Under the pieces are notes generated by a model that searched no databases, was not told the DNA's origin, and saw nothing but the letters and a program-made list of their open reading frames with translations. From the NCBI GenBank assembly GCA_016714745.1, contig JADKCG010000020.1:1-64000 (forward strand): a stretch of DNA of 64,000 bases. The letters are read 5' to 3'. This stretch comes from Elusimicrobiota bacterium (lineage in GTDB: Bacteria > Elusimicrobiota > Elusimicrobia > FEN-1173). A program made the position numbers and the translations under genes. This document shows, in pieces, positions 1 to 9,058 of the stretch; positions within the stretch are counted from its first letter, which is position 1, and each line of letters begins with the position of its first letter.

Positions 1-2
1 CG

Positions 3-1682
3 GTTCTCTGGTACAAAAACGGCGAAGGACACTGGATGTCCCTCAGCTGGAAAGATTATTGGGGTCGGGTGACCCGGTTGGCGGAAGTGATGGGGCGGTA
101 TGGCTTGGAGCCAGGGGACAAGGTGGCGGTGATATTGCCCACGTCCGTGGAATGGGAACTGGTCGACAAGGCGGCGCTGTGCCGGGGGCTTGTGGTGGTG
201 GGGATTGAACCGCATATGGCCTGGGAAGATATGGTGCGGGTGATCGAGGAGACCCGCCCCCGGGCGGTGTTTGTGGCGGATCGGGAGATGGTGAGCAAGC
301 TGAGTGGAATAGGACAAGGCGTTCCTCTCCCCTTGGGAGAGGATGTCCCGGAGGGACAGGTGAGGGGGTTACTTTCATCCATCAAATTGGCCGTGTGCTT
401 GGAACGGTGTTACGATCTTTATGAACCCTTCATGGACTGGGCCACGTTGGAACGGGAAATGGCCGGCCAATCGGGTGTGCAAACCCCATTCCCAGTCACC
501 GCAGACAGCCCGGCCAGCTACATTCTCACCTCCGGCACCACGGGGGATCCGAAAGGCATCGTCTACACGCAGGGCCAGTTGTTGTTGGCGGCCCAATCCA
601 TTCTGGCGGCCATGGGGCCCTTTGAAAAAGGTGAACGAACGCTCGCGTGGCTCCCCATGGCGAGCCCGTTTCAGCGGAACATGAACCTGGCGGCGCTGTT
701 GGCGGGGATTCCCCTGTATTTCCAAAGCGATCCCAAACAGCTCCTGCAAACCATCAAAGAGGTCCGCCCGACCCTGTTGATCGGGGTGCCGCAGGTGTAT
801 GAGAAGATTTATCTGGGGGTGCTGGAAAGGCTGGGTCGAATCCCCCTGGGAATGGGACGGATAATGAAAGCCTTGTTGAACGGAGCGATGGCGCTTGCGC
901 CGCGAAGTTCGAAAGAACGGGATCGTCTGTCGTGGCCCCGCCGGGCCGGACTGAAGTTGTTGCGTCGGCTGTTTCGACCGGTGGTGAAGCTGTTGGGAGG
1001 ACGGATGCGGTTTATGGTGACGGGCTCAGCGCCGTGCCGGGAAGATGTTTTACTGTTCTTTCATGCGCTGGGCTTCCCACTGTTGGAAGCCTATGGTGTC
1101 AGCGAATGCGCGGTGCCGCTCAGCCTGAACCGCCCGAATGACTACAAGATCGGCACGGTGGGGCGACCGCTGACGTCGAACAACCTGAACGTGGATGGAG
1201 GGGAGATCGAGGTGGACGGTCCGGCGGTGTTCAAGGGGTATGAAAACCAGTCGACGCAGACGAACCTGACGTCAGGCAAATACCTGAGCACGGGAGACGT
1301 GGGGAAACTAGACGAAGAGGGCTATTTGCAATTGCTCGGTCGAAAAGGAGACCTGATCAAGACGTCCATGGGCCGAAAGATCGCCCCGGCGGCGATCGAA
1401 CAGAAACTGATGAAATACTTGGGAGCGGAACAGGCGATGGTGGTGGGGGAAGGCCGGCCGTATCTGGTGGCGATCGTGTGCTACGACGGGGGAATGAGGG
1501 CGGAGCAAAAGGCGTCGTTTGAGAAGAACCTGGCCAAGATGAACGAGGGGTTAGCGGACCACGAGCGTGTGCGCCGCTGTGTGGTGTTGGACCGCTTGTT
1601 CAGCCTGGAACGGGGGGAACTGACGCGGACGCTTAAACTTCGTCGCGCTCAAATCGAGAAAATTCACGGTGAAGTGCTGTAG
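3..1682 (+). CDS. AMP-dependent acyl-CoA synthetase/ligase, 5' end cut by window edge
   Basis: ANL-superfamily enzyme expected to activate a carboxylic (probably fatty) acid with ATP to an acyl-adenylate and pass it to CoA or a carrier. The reading frame is open to the left edge, and the paralogue at 11141 has about 38 more N-terminal residues, so the first visible ATG at 36 is internal. Visible motifs are the phosphate-binding TSGTTGDPKG, EAYGVSE, the ATP-ribose motif STGDVG, the hinge GRKGDLIKTS and a C-terminal lysine in TRTLKLRR. A stretch encoding GQGVPLPLGEDVPEGQ comes from a palindromic repeat lying inside the gene. A GCCGGC hairpin starts at the stop codon. The exact substrate cannot be read. 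The family call is secure. Confidence 0.9.
   Translation, partial: VLWYKNGEGHWMSLSWKDYWGRVTRLAEVMGRYGLEPGDKVAVILPTSVEWELVDKAALCRGLVVVGIEPHMAWEDMVRVIEETRPRAVFVADREMVSKLSGIGQGVPLPLGEDVPEGQVRGLLSSIKLAVCLERCYDLYEPFMDWATLEREMAGQSGVQTPFPVTADSPASYILTSGTTGDPKGIVYTQGQLLLAAQSILAAMGPFEKGERTLAWLPMASPFQRNMNLAALLAGIPLYFQSDPKQLLQTIKEVRPTLLIGVPQVYEKIYLGVLERLGRIPLGMGRIMKALLNGAMALAPRSSKERDRLSWPRRAGLKLLRRLFRPVVKLLGGRMRFMVTGSAPCREDVLLFFHALGFPLLEAYGVSECAVPLSLNRPNDYKIGTVGRPLTSNNLNVDGGEIEVDGPAVFKGYENQSTQTNLTSGKYLSTGDVGKLDEEGYLQLLGRKGDLIKTSMGRKIAPAAIEQKLMKYLGAEQAMVVGEGRPYLVAIVCYDGGMRAEQKASFEKNLAKMNEGLADHERVRRCVVLDRLFSLERGELTRTLKLRRAQIEKIHGEVL
324..366. repeat. REP-like double palindrome inside the ligase gene
   Basis: Two adjacent hairpins, CCTCTCCC-CTT-GGGAGAGG (324-342) and TGTCCC-GGA-GGGACA (344-358), are followed by GGTGAGGG. 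The same architecture occurs outside genes at 18628-18659. Here it is read in frame and encodes about 14-19 residues that look like an insertion between two conserved parts of the ligase. The copy at 11576 is in the same place in the paralogous gene. Confidence 0.7.
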
Positions 1683-1698
1683 CCGGCGGGAGGCCGGC
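1682..1698. terminator. GCCGGC hairpin at the ligase stop codon
   Basis: The inverted repeat GCCGGC-GGGAG-GCCGGC begins within the TAG stop. There is no T-tract, so it could be a weak terminator or an mRNA-end stabiliser, or simply a REP-type repeat. The paralogous ligase at 12932 is followed by a related but less perfect sequence. The next 200 bases up to 1903 show nothing I recognise. Confidence 0.35.
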
Positions 1699-1903
1699 AT
1701 TAGAACGGTAAGTAATCGGAGTTTTTAAGGGGTTTGAATTATTAACAATATTCGCCATTTCGGGAGTCGCGTGTGCCAGCCTTAAACGTTTGCGGAAGGC
1801 GCCGCTGAGGGGGACAGGTTGCAAAGTTTGGTGCGGGTGAGCGACGGCGCGAACCCTGCCAAAACAGGCCCCGGGTACGGAGGGCCCCGAAGAGCCGGTC
1901 CCT

Positions 1904-2131
1904 CTATGCGTATGCCATGACGGACACAGCTCTTTTGGTTGACATACTTTTTCGATGCAACTTGATCCGCTCAATCTCATGAAGAGTCTCGGCTGTCAAA
2001 TAGGTCTCCCCGCAATGGGGGCAACTCTTTACGGGGACATTTTCAATAATCAGCAAGTTCGATCCCGCCCCGTAGCTACGGGTCACTTCTCGGGATTTAA
2101 CGCCACGCTTACCGCAAAGTTCGCATACCAT
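1904..2131 (-). CDS. YgiT-type zinc-finger protein (antitoxin-like)
   Basis: A 75-residue protein with two CxxC knuckles (CELC near residue 3 and CPHC near residue 38), the layout of YgiT/MqsA-type zinc-finger antitoxins. In this family the gene normally follows a DUF4258 toxin, and the tail of such a gene lies immediately upstream at 2147-2255. The C-terminal helix-turn-helix of full MqsA is absent. It sits downstream of the regulator at 2256 on the same strand and may be an orphan antitoxin. The family call is good; a live toxin-antitoxin role is doubtful because the toxin is truncated. Confidence 0.75.
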   Translation of the reverse strand: MVCELCGKRGVKSREVTRSYGAGSNLLIIENVPVKSCPHCGETYLTAETLHEIERIKLHRKSMSTKRAVSVMAYA

Positions 2132-2146
2132 AAGGGTCTCCCTTCA

Positions 2147-2255
2147 CTATTTCCGATAGACGGTGATAAAAACCAGTTTTCCGGTGAACCCAAATTTGGC
2201 CACGACAACAGCTTGCCTTCCGGAAAAAACATCACCCTTTACGAGATATTTTGAT
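2147..2255 (-). pseudogene. C-terminal remnant of a DUF4258-type toxin
   Basis: About 35 codons directly upstream of the YgiT gene read GDVFSGRQAVVVAKFG and then LVFITVYRK before the stop. This resembles the last two beta-strands of DUF4258 proteins, which usually end in a TVY motif. No start or N-terminal half exists because the response-regulator gene ends where the toxin body should be. This looks like a toxin gene truncated when the regulator operon was placed next to it. The assignment rests on pattern memory of a short segment and on gene order. Confidence 0.45.
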
Positions 2256-2942
2256 TCAGCTTCGGTCTTCAAATTTGTAGCCGAGGCCTTTGATCGACTG
2301 GATTCGGTCGCCTTCGCGGCCGAGTTTTTCGCGCAATCGCCCGATGGTGGTGTCAATGGTGCGGCTGGTGCCAAAATATTCGCCTCCCCACACCGATTCG
2401 GTGAGAAACGCCCGGGTGAGAACCCGGCCATGACTTCGTATGAACGCGCAGAGCAAGTCGAATTCTTTCATTCGCAGGTCAATGAACTTTCCCGATTGAC
2501 GGACTTCCCGCCGCGCCACATCCACCACCAACTCGCCGGACCGGAGTGTTTTTTCGTCGGAGGTCTGAACCGTCGTTTTTCGCAGGGCGGCCCGGACCCG
2601 GGCCACCAGTTCTTTTGGGCGCAAGACCCGTTTAACCACATAGTCGTCCGCGCCCATTTCAAGCCCGAGCACGGCGTCTGTTTCGGCTCCCCGAACCGTC
2701 AGCATAATGATGGGGATATCCCGTGTGGCGGGATCGGTTTTTAACAGGCGGCAGACGTCAATCCCGTTTTTGCCGGGAAGGTTCCAATCCAACAACATAA
2801 GATCCGGGGGCGACTCTTTGACCATTTTCAAGGCTTGAAGCCCGTCGTCGGCTTCGCTCACAACAAACCCTTCTTTTTTTAACACCCCCGCCATGAAACG
2901 GGCGAAGTCGGGTTCGTCTTCCACCACCAAAATTCGTGCCAT
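2256..2942 (-). CDS. OmpR/PhoB-family response regulator (module A)
   Basis: 228 residues: an N-terminal receiver with acidic residues in VVEDE, phospho-acceptor Asp52 in LLDWNLPG, Thr82 and Lys104, then a C-terminal winged-helix domain ending in GLGYKFEDRS. It should be phosphorylated by the kinase encoded 4 nt upstream and bind DNA direct repeats spaced 11 bp, as OmpR-family dimers do. Such repeats occur upstream of synthesis genes at 8015, 15657, 29788 and 44793. An oddity shared with the paralogue at 39087 is KRVLRP after beta-5 where the family usually has Lys-cisPro followed by a residue fewer. Last gene of the operon running from 7964. Confidence 0.93.
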   Translation of the reverse strand: MARILVVEDEPDFARFMAGVLKKEGFVVSEADDGLQALKMVKESPPDLMLLDWNLPGKNGIDVCRLLKTDPATRDIPIIMLTVRGAETDAVLGLEMGADDYVVKRVLRPKELVARVRAALRKTTVQTSDEKTLRSGELVVDVARREVRQSGKFIDLRMKEFDLLCAFIRSHGRVLTRAFLTESVWGGEYFGTSRTIDTTIGRLREKLGREGDRIQSIKGLGYKFEDRS

Positions 2943-2946
2943 CGTA

Positions 2947-4315
2947 TTATTCCTCCGGCAAATAAACCGAAAAGACGCTTCCTCGTCCCGGCTCGCTTTC
3001 CACCGTGATGGTCCCGCCCTGGACTTCCACCAACCCTTTGGTGATGGCCAGTCCCAACCCGGTTCCTTTCTGGCCTTTCATTTTATCGCGGATTTCCGCC
3101 ACCTGTTCAAAACGGTTAAAAATACGTTCTTGATCTTTGGCCGCAATGCCGGGCCCCGTGTCCGCCACGCTCAACCGCACGTGGGCGGCACGGCCCCGAA
3201 ACACCCCGGCTTTGGATGAGAGCCGAACCTGACCGTCGGGGGGCGTAAATTTAAGGGCGTTGCCCACCAGGTTGGTGAGGATTTGGGCCAGTTTGTCTGG
3301 GTCCGCAAAGACGGTGACATCGGCAACGGCGGGGTCTGCGGAAAGGGTGATATTCTTTTCTTTGGCGCGGGCGTAAAAGAGGTCCAGCTGGTCCTTAAAC
3401 GCCAGCGCGACAGAAATCTTTTCTTTTCGGACATCCAAGGCCTTGGACTCAATTTTAGCGACGTCCAAAATGTTGTTCACAAATCGGCCCAATCGGGTGG
3501 CGTTGTTGCGGATGGTGGTGAGATGGTCCACCAGGTCGGCGCTGTCGCCGTTTCGCCACTCTTCCGTTATCAAACTGGCATAGGTCTCGATGGCCGACAG
3601 GGGCGAGCGCAGTTCGTGGGTGACCATGGATACAAAATCGTTTTTTAATTTGTCCAATTCGCCTAATCGTTCGGCCATGTGGTTGAAGTCCCCGGCCAGC
3701 CGGCCCAGCTCGTCCGACCGGTTCACGGGAATTCGGTGATCCAGGTTGTTTTGGGCCAATTCTTTGGTGGCCCTGGCCATGCGTTGAATGGGCCGGGAAA
3801 TGCTTCGGGCCAAGGCCGCGGAAAACAACAGCCCGAGAATGAGGATCACCGCTGTGGCCCCCGCGATCCGCCGGCCCGTGAGCCGAATCGCTTCCTGTTC
3901 GGCGCGTTCAATGTTCTTGCGCGAAAAAACAATAACCGCGTGGGCCTTTTCCTGGGATTTTTTGGAAAGGGCCTCCTTCAACACAAGTTCACCGGCCGGC
4001 AGGGTCGGTGGAGGCCGGCCCACGGGTCACATCGTTGTGGGCAAAAACCCGTCCCTGTTCGTCCGTGCCGTAAGCGGAAAGGACCCCCGCCCCGCGCACC
4101 AACGATTCCGCCGCGTTCATGGCCTGCAGATGGTCGTGGGTCTTTAAGGCGTCACGGCAGGATTGGGCAAAAGCGGTCAACAGGGCCTGGCGACTGTCGG
4201 CCCGTTCCCGCAACAGGACCCGGCGCTCCCCCAGGTAAATGGTGGTCCCCGTTAAACCCACCCCAAACAACAGGAGAAGGCCAATCAATAGTGTGAAACG
4301 CGTTCGCAAGGTCAT
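2947..4315 (-). CDS. Membrane sensor histidine kinase with one frameshift (module A)
   Basis: Reconstructed kinase of about 456 residues: an N-terminal transmembrane helix, a short extracytoplasmic sensor, a second helix (AVILILGLLFSAAL), HAMP, HisKA with the phospho-acceptor in MVTHELRSPLS, and HATPase with NLVGNALKFTP, DTGPGI and GTGLGLA. The frame changes near 4003-4025, in the sensor domain, relative to the intact paralogue at 39779. Both halves are otherwise conserved, so a single indel (real or a base-calling error) is the simplest reading. The start ATG overlaps the PorV stop (ATGA), and the regulator follows after 4 nt. It presumably senses an envelope state and phosphorylates the regulator at 2256. 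Confidence 0.85.
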
Positions 4316-6076
4316 TGGGTTCGCTCGAGGGCTTTTTGAAACGTTTTGTTGCCGGGGGCCAAATCCACGGCTTCCTGGAAAAGACGCCGGGCTTCGGCCA
4401 CATTGTTTTCTTTCAATGAGCGCAAGCCGCTTTCGTATTTTTCTTGGGCGCGTCGCAGATTTATCGCCCGGGTTTGGTTCGCCAACCGTTCCGCTTTTTC
4501 AGCGCAATCTTTATACCCGGGGTCCTCTTTGTCCAGGAATCGATAGAGATCCGTGGCTTTTCAAACTGCCCGGATGTTTCAAGGACCGTGCCTGATCGTA
4601 GAGGGCGGTTTGCGCCCGGGCCGCCTCGGCCCGCGCGTGGGTGTTGGCCGGGTCTTTCGCCAGGATGTGGCGCCAGGCGGGCAAAGCCGACAGCCACTGG
4701 GTTTGGCGGGATAAGGTTTCCGCTTGCCGAACAAGGGCGGATCGTTCTTTTTGTTTTTCAGCCGCCATTTCTTTCTTGACGCGTTCCACGCGAGCGCGAG
4801 TGACTTGTTCCTCGGCTTTGTCCAGCATCTCTTTTCCGGTTCGGTGGTCGGGATCGGTGATCATCAGCTTGCTCAAATAGTCCACGGCTTCCGCGTAGTT
4901 CCCCTGGGCAAAAGCCCGTTGGCCCAAGATGAACAACGTTTCCGGGTGGACACTTTGGTCAAACCGACGTCGAACCTCCTGAATCTTTTGGCGGGCGGGC
5001 GGATAGCGGGGCGACAGGTGGAGCAATTCCTCAAGTTTTTCTTCCGCGGCGGTCAGTCGACCTTCCGTTACAAGGATCTCGGCCTCGGCCATTTTACGGG
5101 CCCGCTGGGTTTGTTGGGGTGGAACACCGCCAAAACGAAACCCCACGTCCACCCATTGTGTCGCGCCCAACGCCTGGTTGGGCACATAAGCGTAATTGAT
5201 CCGGGCCGACCCGGCGGTCAAGCCAAGGCCCAGGGCCAGTTCGCCCTCTTCGATATTGCCCGAGGTGGACCGCCATCCGCCACGGAAACTAGCCCCCATC
5301 GATTCTGTCAACCGGAGCTCGTATTCCACCCCGGCCCGGGGTCTGACGGTGTCGTCCACCGGCAGGTCCAGCTCGCCCGCCAACAATAGACCCCGCTTTC
5401 CTCCCGGTACGGACGGGAATACGCGCCAGGCCATTCCTGATCTCACCACGAAAGGAAACCCCGTGTTCGTTCCCGATTGGTTAATTCCCGGCCCCACATT
5501 TTGCATGGCGACGCCCCACCTCCCGCGCCCGGAGCGCATCTTTCCAAAAAGACCGGCGTCCAGGGCAAAGGATTGAGCGTTCCCGTCGCCTTGTTGGTTA
5601 ACCCATTTGGCCGTTCCGCCGATGGACAGGGACGCCAGGGGTTGGGCGTAGGTGAACCCGACCACGGTTTCCTGGGGACGCACGGTGCCCCTGGGCTCCA
5701 GGTTTTCGACCACGTCCACGGGGGCGTAACTCACGTTCCCCACGCTGAGCCCCACGGTGCGTCGGTCCCTGGCCCACCACACCGGCCGGGTGTAGCTCAA
5801 GTAATTGTAGGTCTGGCTAAAGGAGTCCGAGCGAGAGAGGACGATGTCTTGGCCGGACGTTTCTTGCAGAGCCCCGGGGTTCCAATAGGCGCCGGTGGCG
5901 TCGTCCGCCAAGGCCACGTAAGCGCCGCCCATGGCCGCGGCCCGCACGCCGGGTTCCTGGCGAAGCACGGCGGGGCCCCGGGTTCCCAGGGCTTGCTCAG
6001 TAAAAGGCGCCGCCGACGCGTAAATCGCCGCGTCAAGGGCCAGGATAAAAACGAGGGTCTGGCGAGAATAAGTCAT
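4312..6076 (-). CDS. PorV/UPF0164-like outer-membrane barrel with C-terminal TPR region, one frameshift
   Basis: A signal peptide is followed by a PorV-like start (GVRAAAMGGAYVALADDATG and YWNPGAL, the family's conserved N-terminus), a predicted beta-barrel of about 300 residues, then tetratricopeptide-like helices rich in Ala, Glu and Arg. In Bacteroidetes PorV is the outer-membrane shuttle that receives sorting-domain cargo of type IX secretion. The frame breaks near 4555; the continuing frame reads KATDLYRFLDKEDPGYKDC and ends at 4312, overlapping the kinase start as ATGA. Its start overlaps the stop of the FG-GAP gene by 4 nt. The barrel-plus-TPR fusion recurs in modules C and D. Confidence 0.8.
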
Positions 6077-7964
6077 CGGACCAGAACGGTGGTCTTGAAT
6101 TGTTGGTTGTCCATGTCGACCACCAACACATAAACGCCCGGCGCAACGGGCTGGCCCGCGTTGTTTCGGCCGTTCCAGGCCAACGGCACAACGCCGGGGC
6201 CTCCGTCGCCGTTAAAGATCTCGACCAGGGGTTCTCCGGTGGTCAATAGGATCCGCGCTCGGACGTGGGTCGGTTGGGGCGCACGCAGGTCCCACTGGGC
6301 GGTTTCTCCGGGTCGAATCCGGTTGGTGACCGGGGTGATTCCGGCGGACGGGGTGTCCACCGCGGCCTGGAAGGTGACGGCATCGCTTGTCCGCTTATAC
6401 TCGTTGCGAAACGTTACCTGAACCGTTTTGGGGCCCGCCGAGGAACTGAGAGGAACGCGATAGTCCGGACGGAAAGGAACCCATTGTCCGTTGAGGGACG
6501 CGTCCACGTCGCTGGTAAACCGCATCTCCGTGGGGTCCCCGTCCACCGAGAGGCTGACGTCCACCCAGCGTGCGTCCACCCCCTTGGTCACCACGGCCTG
6601 CGGATGCCGCAGGGGCCGAAACCCGTAATAGCCAAACACAGCGCTCGATGCAAATCCGTTGGGAGTTTCGAAAAGGCCGACCTCTGAAACCAGCAAATCC
6701 GCCCGGCCGTCCCGGTTCAGATCTCCCAAAGAAATTTCCTTACCGGCATAAATCTTAAACGACGAAGTGCTTAGGTCAACGGGGAAACCCGTGGGGTAGT
6801 CGGAACTGATCAGGGCACTTAGAGGGGATGGATTAAAGAATAGGTCTACCCGCCCGTCCCCATCGAAGTCTCCTGTCGCGAGCGGAAAAGTAAAATTGTT
6901 AGAGGGCAGAATAGGCGAGGTGAGGCTTGCCCCCGGTTGCCCCTCATGAATATTGATGAAGGCGGGTGTTGACGAGGTGATAAAAGACCCGTCCAACATA
7001 AAGAAATGCTCGAATTTTGGGTAAGGCCTTGCATAGAACAGAAACATTTCATTAAAACCATCGCCAGTAAAATCCCCAATGCCATAATTGTTTCTGGTTA
7101 AGATACCTAATTGCGATTCTGGAATCCCGTAAATGGTGAAGTCCGCGGGGGTTGTTCCCATGTCCCATTCCTCATCCCATTCGCTTCGTCCTTTGAAGAT
7201 TTGTAACGCCCCCGCCTCCAAGTCCTCTGTCGTGGTCCTATAATCGGTATTCATAACTATTTCGTCTTTTCCATCACCGTCCATGTCCTTGGAGTACAGG
7301 CCAAATCCCAATTTATTCAATAATAAATTAGGAAACCGGATGATGGTTTGATCGGAGATAGATGAAATGTCATAGGTTCCTTTCACAAATGGGGATGGCC
7401 CAAAAAGGAGATGACATTGATTAATTTGATACCCACTAATAGTAATGGCCAGATCCGAAAAATTATCCCCATTGAAGTTTCCAACCGAGACATTGAATAT
7501 GGCTGAAGTCGGTGAAATGTTGAGCACGACGTCCGCATTTGTTTGGGCGAGGTCTACCGACCCGGTTAAGCCAATCTTCCCAAACACGATAGATGTCCGG
7601 GTCGATTCAACGATTAAAAAGTCGTCAATGTTGTTGTTATCAAAGTCCCCAACCGACCAGATCTGGGGTGTCACCCTAAAATCAGCGTCCACGCTCAACA
7701 GATTGCTCTTTTTTAAAGGGCCAAATATCACATTCGTTTCACCGGGGCTCGTGTTAATGGCCAGGTCCATGATTTCGTCCCCATTAAAATCTCCCACCCA
7801 GGTTCTGACGATCGAAAAATATGTTCGATAGGTGATCGGTCGTTAAAAACAATGAAGTCGCTGTCCTTCCCAAGCGGGTATAAATCGCCTGGAAGGACAG
7901 GTCGGCTTATTGCGCAAACCATCCATAAACCAAAAAATACCCATCGGATTTTGTTAAAAGACAT
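6073..7964 (-). CDS. Secreted FG-GAP repeat protein with C-terminal FlgD-Ig sorting-like domain, one frameshift (module A)
   Basis: About 630 residues. The start at 7964 gives a signal peptide (KIRWVFFGLWMVCAIS) that is out of frame with the rest; the frames join near 7805-7850. The body holds several FG-GAP/VCBS-type calcium-loop repeats (GDFNGDEIMDLA, KDMDGDGKDEI, GDFDGDGRVDLF, GDLNRDGRADLL), expected to fold as a beta-propeller. The last 80 residues match a FlgD-Ig type domain (AWNGRNNAGQPVAPGVYV), resembling type-A sorting domains. First gene of the propeller-PorV-kinase-regulator operon. The ligand is unknown. Confidence 0.8.
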
Positions 7965-7973
7965 GGCCCCCCA

Positions 7974-8001
7974 AGTATAGCCCTAATTCGCTTCCACGCA
8001 A
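7974..8001 (-). promoter_or_regulatory. Sigma70-type promoter of the module A propeller operon, near-leaderless
   Basis: On the minus strand TTGCGT and TATACT are separated by 16 bp, and the -10 box ends only 9 nt before the ATG at 7964. Transcription would start at or within a few bases of the start codon. The same geometry is seen upstream of 15598, 27545 and 44711. Confidence 0.6.
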
Positions 8002-8014
8002 GAGAAATAAATTT

Positions 8015-8066
8015 GACACAGGTGTGACATAGGTGGGACGAGGGTGTGGATCCTATCCACTAGACT
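8015..8066 (+). promoter_or_regulatory. Triple 11-bp direct-repeat promoter, copy 1 (upstream of PIG-L gene)
   Basis: Repeats GACACAGGTGT (8015), GACATAGGTGG (8026) and GACGAGGGTGT (8037) are contiguous and in phase. Thirteen bases later is TAGACT (8061-8066), a -10-like box. No -35 hexamer is evident because the third repeat occupies that place, as in promoters activated by PhoB-like regulators. The leader that follows shares GGAAAGC and ACACA-CGGT-CAAGGGAGG with the copy at 44793. It lies 13 bp from the divergent operon's -35 box, so one bound regulator could affect both. Confidence 0.65.
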
Positions 8067-8115
8067 GTTGGTGGAAAGCCGAGATGAACACAACGGTTCA
8101 AGGGAGGGCACGATC

Positions 8116-9058
8116 ATGAAAAATGTTCAATCCGGTGTGGCAGTCGGCCACCGACCTCAAACATGTACAAGTTTTTACCGCGCTGTTATTCTTTCCCCCC
8201 ATTGGGATGACGCCGTTTTCTCTGCTGGCGGCCACTTGGCACATCTCCAAGAGGAAGGACAGGTTTTGGTGTTGAACCTATTCACGGATTACCCCGAATA
8301 TGTGAAGTCTTGGGGGTTGTGGCACAGAATGACCGCGCCGCTGAAGACGTGCCGCCACCAATGCGCTGGGTTTTGAATCTCTCACTCTGGGTGAAAGAGA
8401 TGCGGTGTGTCGAGACTTGGCTTACCGCTCGCCAGGCAAACTTTTTGGGGATCCCGTGCCCGCCGACTTGGCCCGATTGCCGGAATTGAGGGCTCGGTTA
8501 AAAGCCGTTCTCTCCCAAATTAAGTTTGAGTCCCTGTATATCCCCTTGGCTGTCGGCTGGCATGTGGACCATCAGTTGACCCACTTGGCCGCCCAGGATT
8601 GGTGGGACGATGCCCGAACGCTTTTTTTCGAAGATATGCCCTATGCCCTGGTGCCCCATTTGACCATTTACCGACTTCGGGAATTGGGGATATTGCCTGG
8701 GATGGGGGGAAACATATGGAGTGCGGCGTTTCAAGCCGCGCGGGGGTTCGCGGGATTGGCTCCGATCCAAAACAGGAATATCGCGACGCGATGGGGGGCC
8801 GGTTTGGTGGCGGGCCTTTTCCTGGCCAGGCAGTTGGCGAAACACCGGCGGCGATGGATCAGCCGGGGACATTGCTGGGACCCCGTGGTGGAACACGTTT
8901 CTGATACGGCACTCCGCAAACGGGAGGCGGCGTTTCGATACACCTCCCAAGTGGGAGAATATTTTCGTGGGCGGGAAGATTGGAACGCCCAATTCGAGTC
9001 CGCCGCACTGGGTTCCGTTGAACGATTTTGGAAAATAAAACAAGGAAGCCAATCATGA
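8116..9058 (+). CDS. PIG-L/LmbE-family deacetylase, frameshifted (module A)
   Basis: Zinc-dependent N-acetyl-sugar deacetylase family. SPHWDDAVFSAGG near the N-terminus is the PHxDD metal motif, and HVDHQLTH in mid-protein supplies the later metal and catalytic residues. The start at 8116 has GGGAGGG upstream; an earlier in-frame ATG at 8044 would sit inside the promoter. Two compensating-type indels lie near 8315 and 8348: the pieces read FTDYPEYVKSWG, then VVAQNDRAAED, then RAATNALGFESLTLG, matching the paralogue at 38185. The stop overlaps the next start (ATGA). In cell-envelope pathways such enzymes deacetylate GlcNAc-lipids or conjugates; the substrate here is unknown. Confidence 0.8.

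Noticed and set aside
1683..1903. A tRNA or small RNA after the first ligase
   Set aside because: Hairpins are present but no cloverleaf, anticodon arm or CCA end can be drawn.
8044..8115. An upstream ATG at 8044 as the PIG-L start
   Set aside because: It lies within the repeat promoter, before the -10 box, and the added residues are not seen in the paralogue; ATG 8116 has GGGAGGG.
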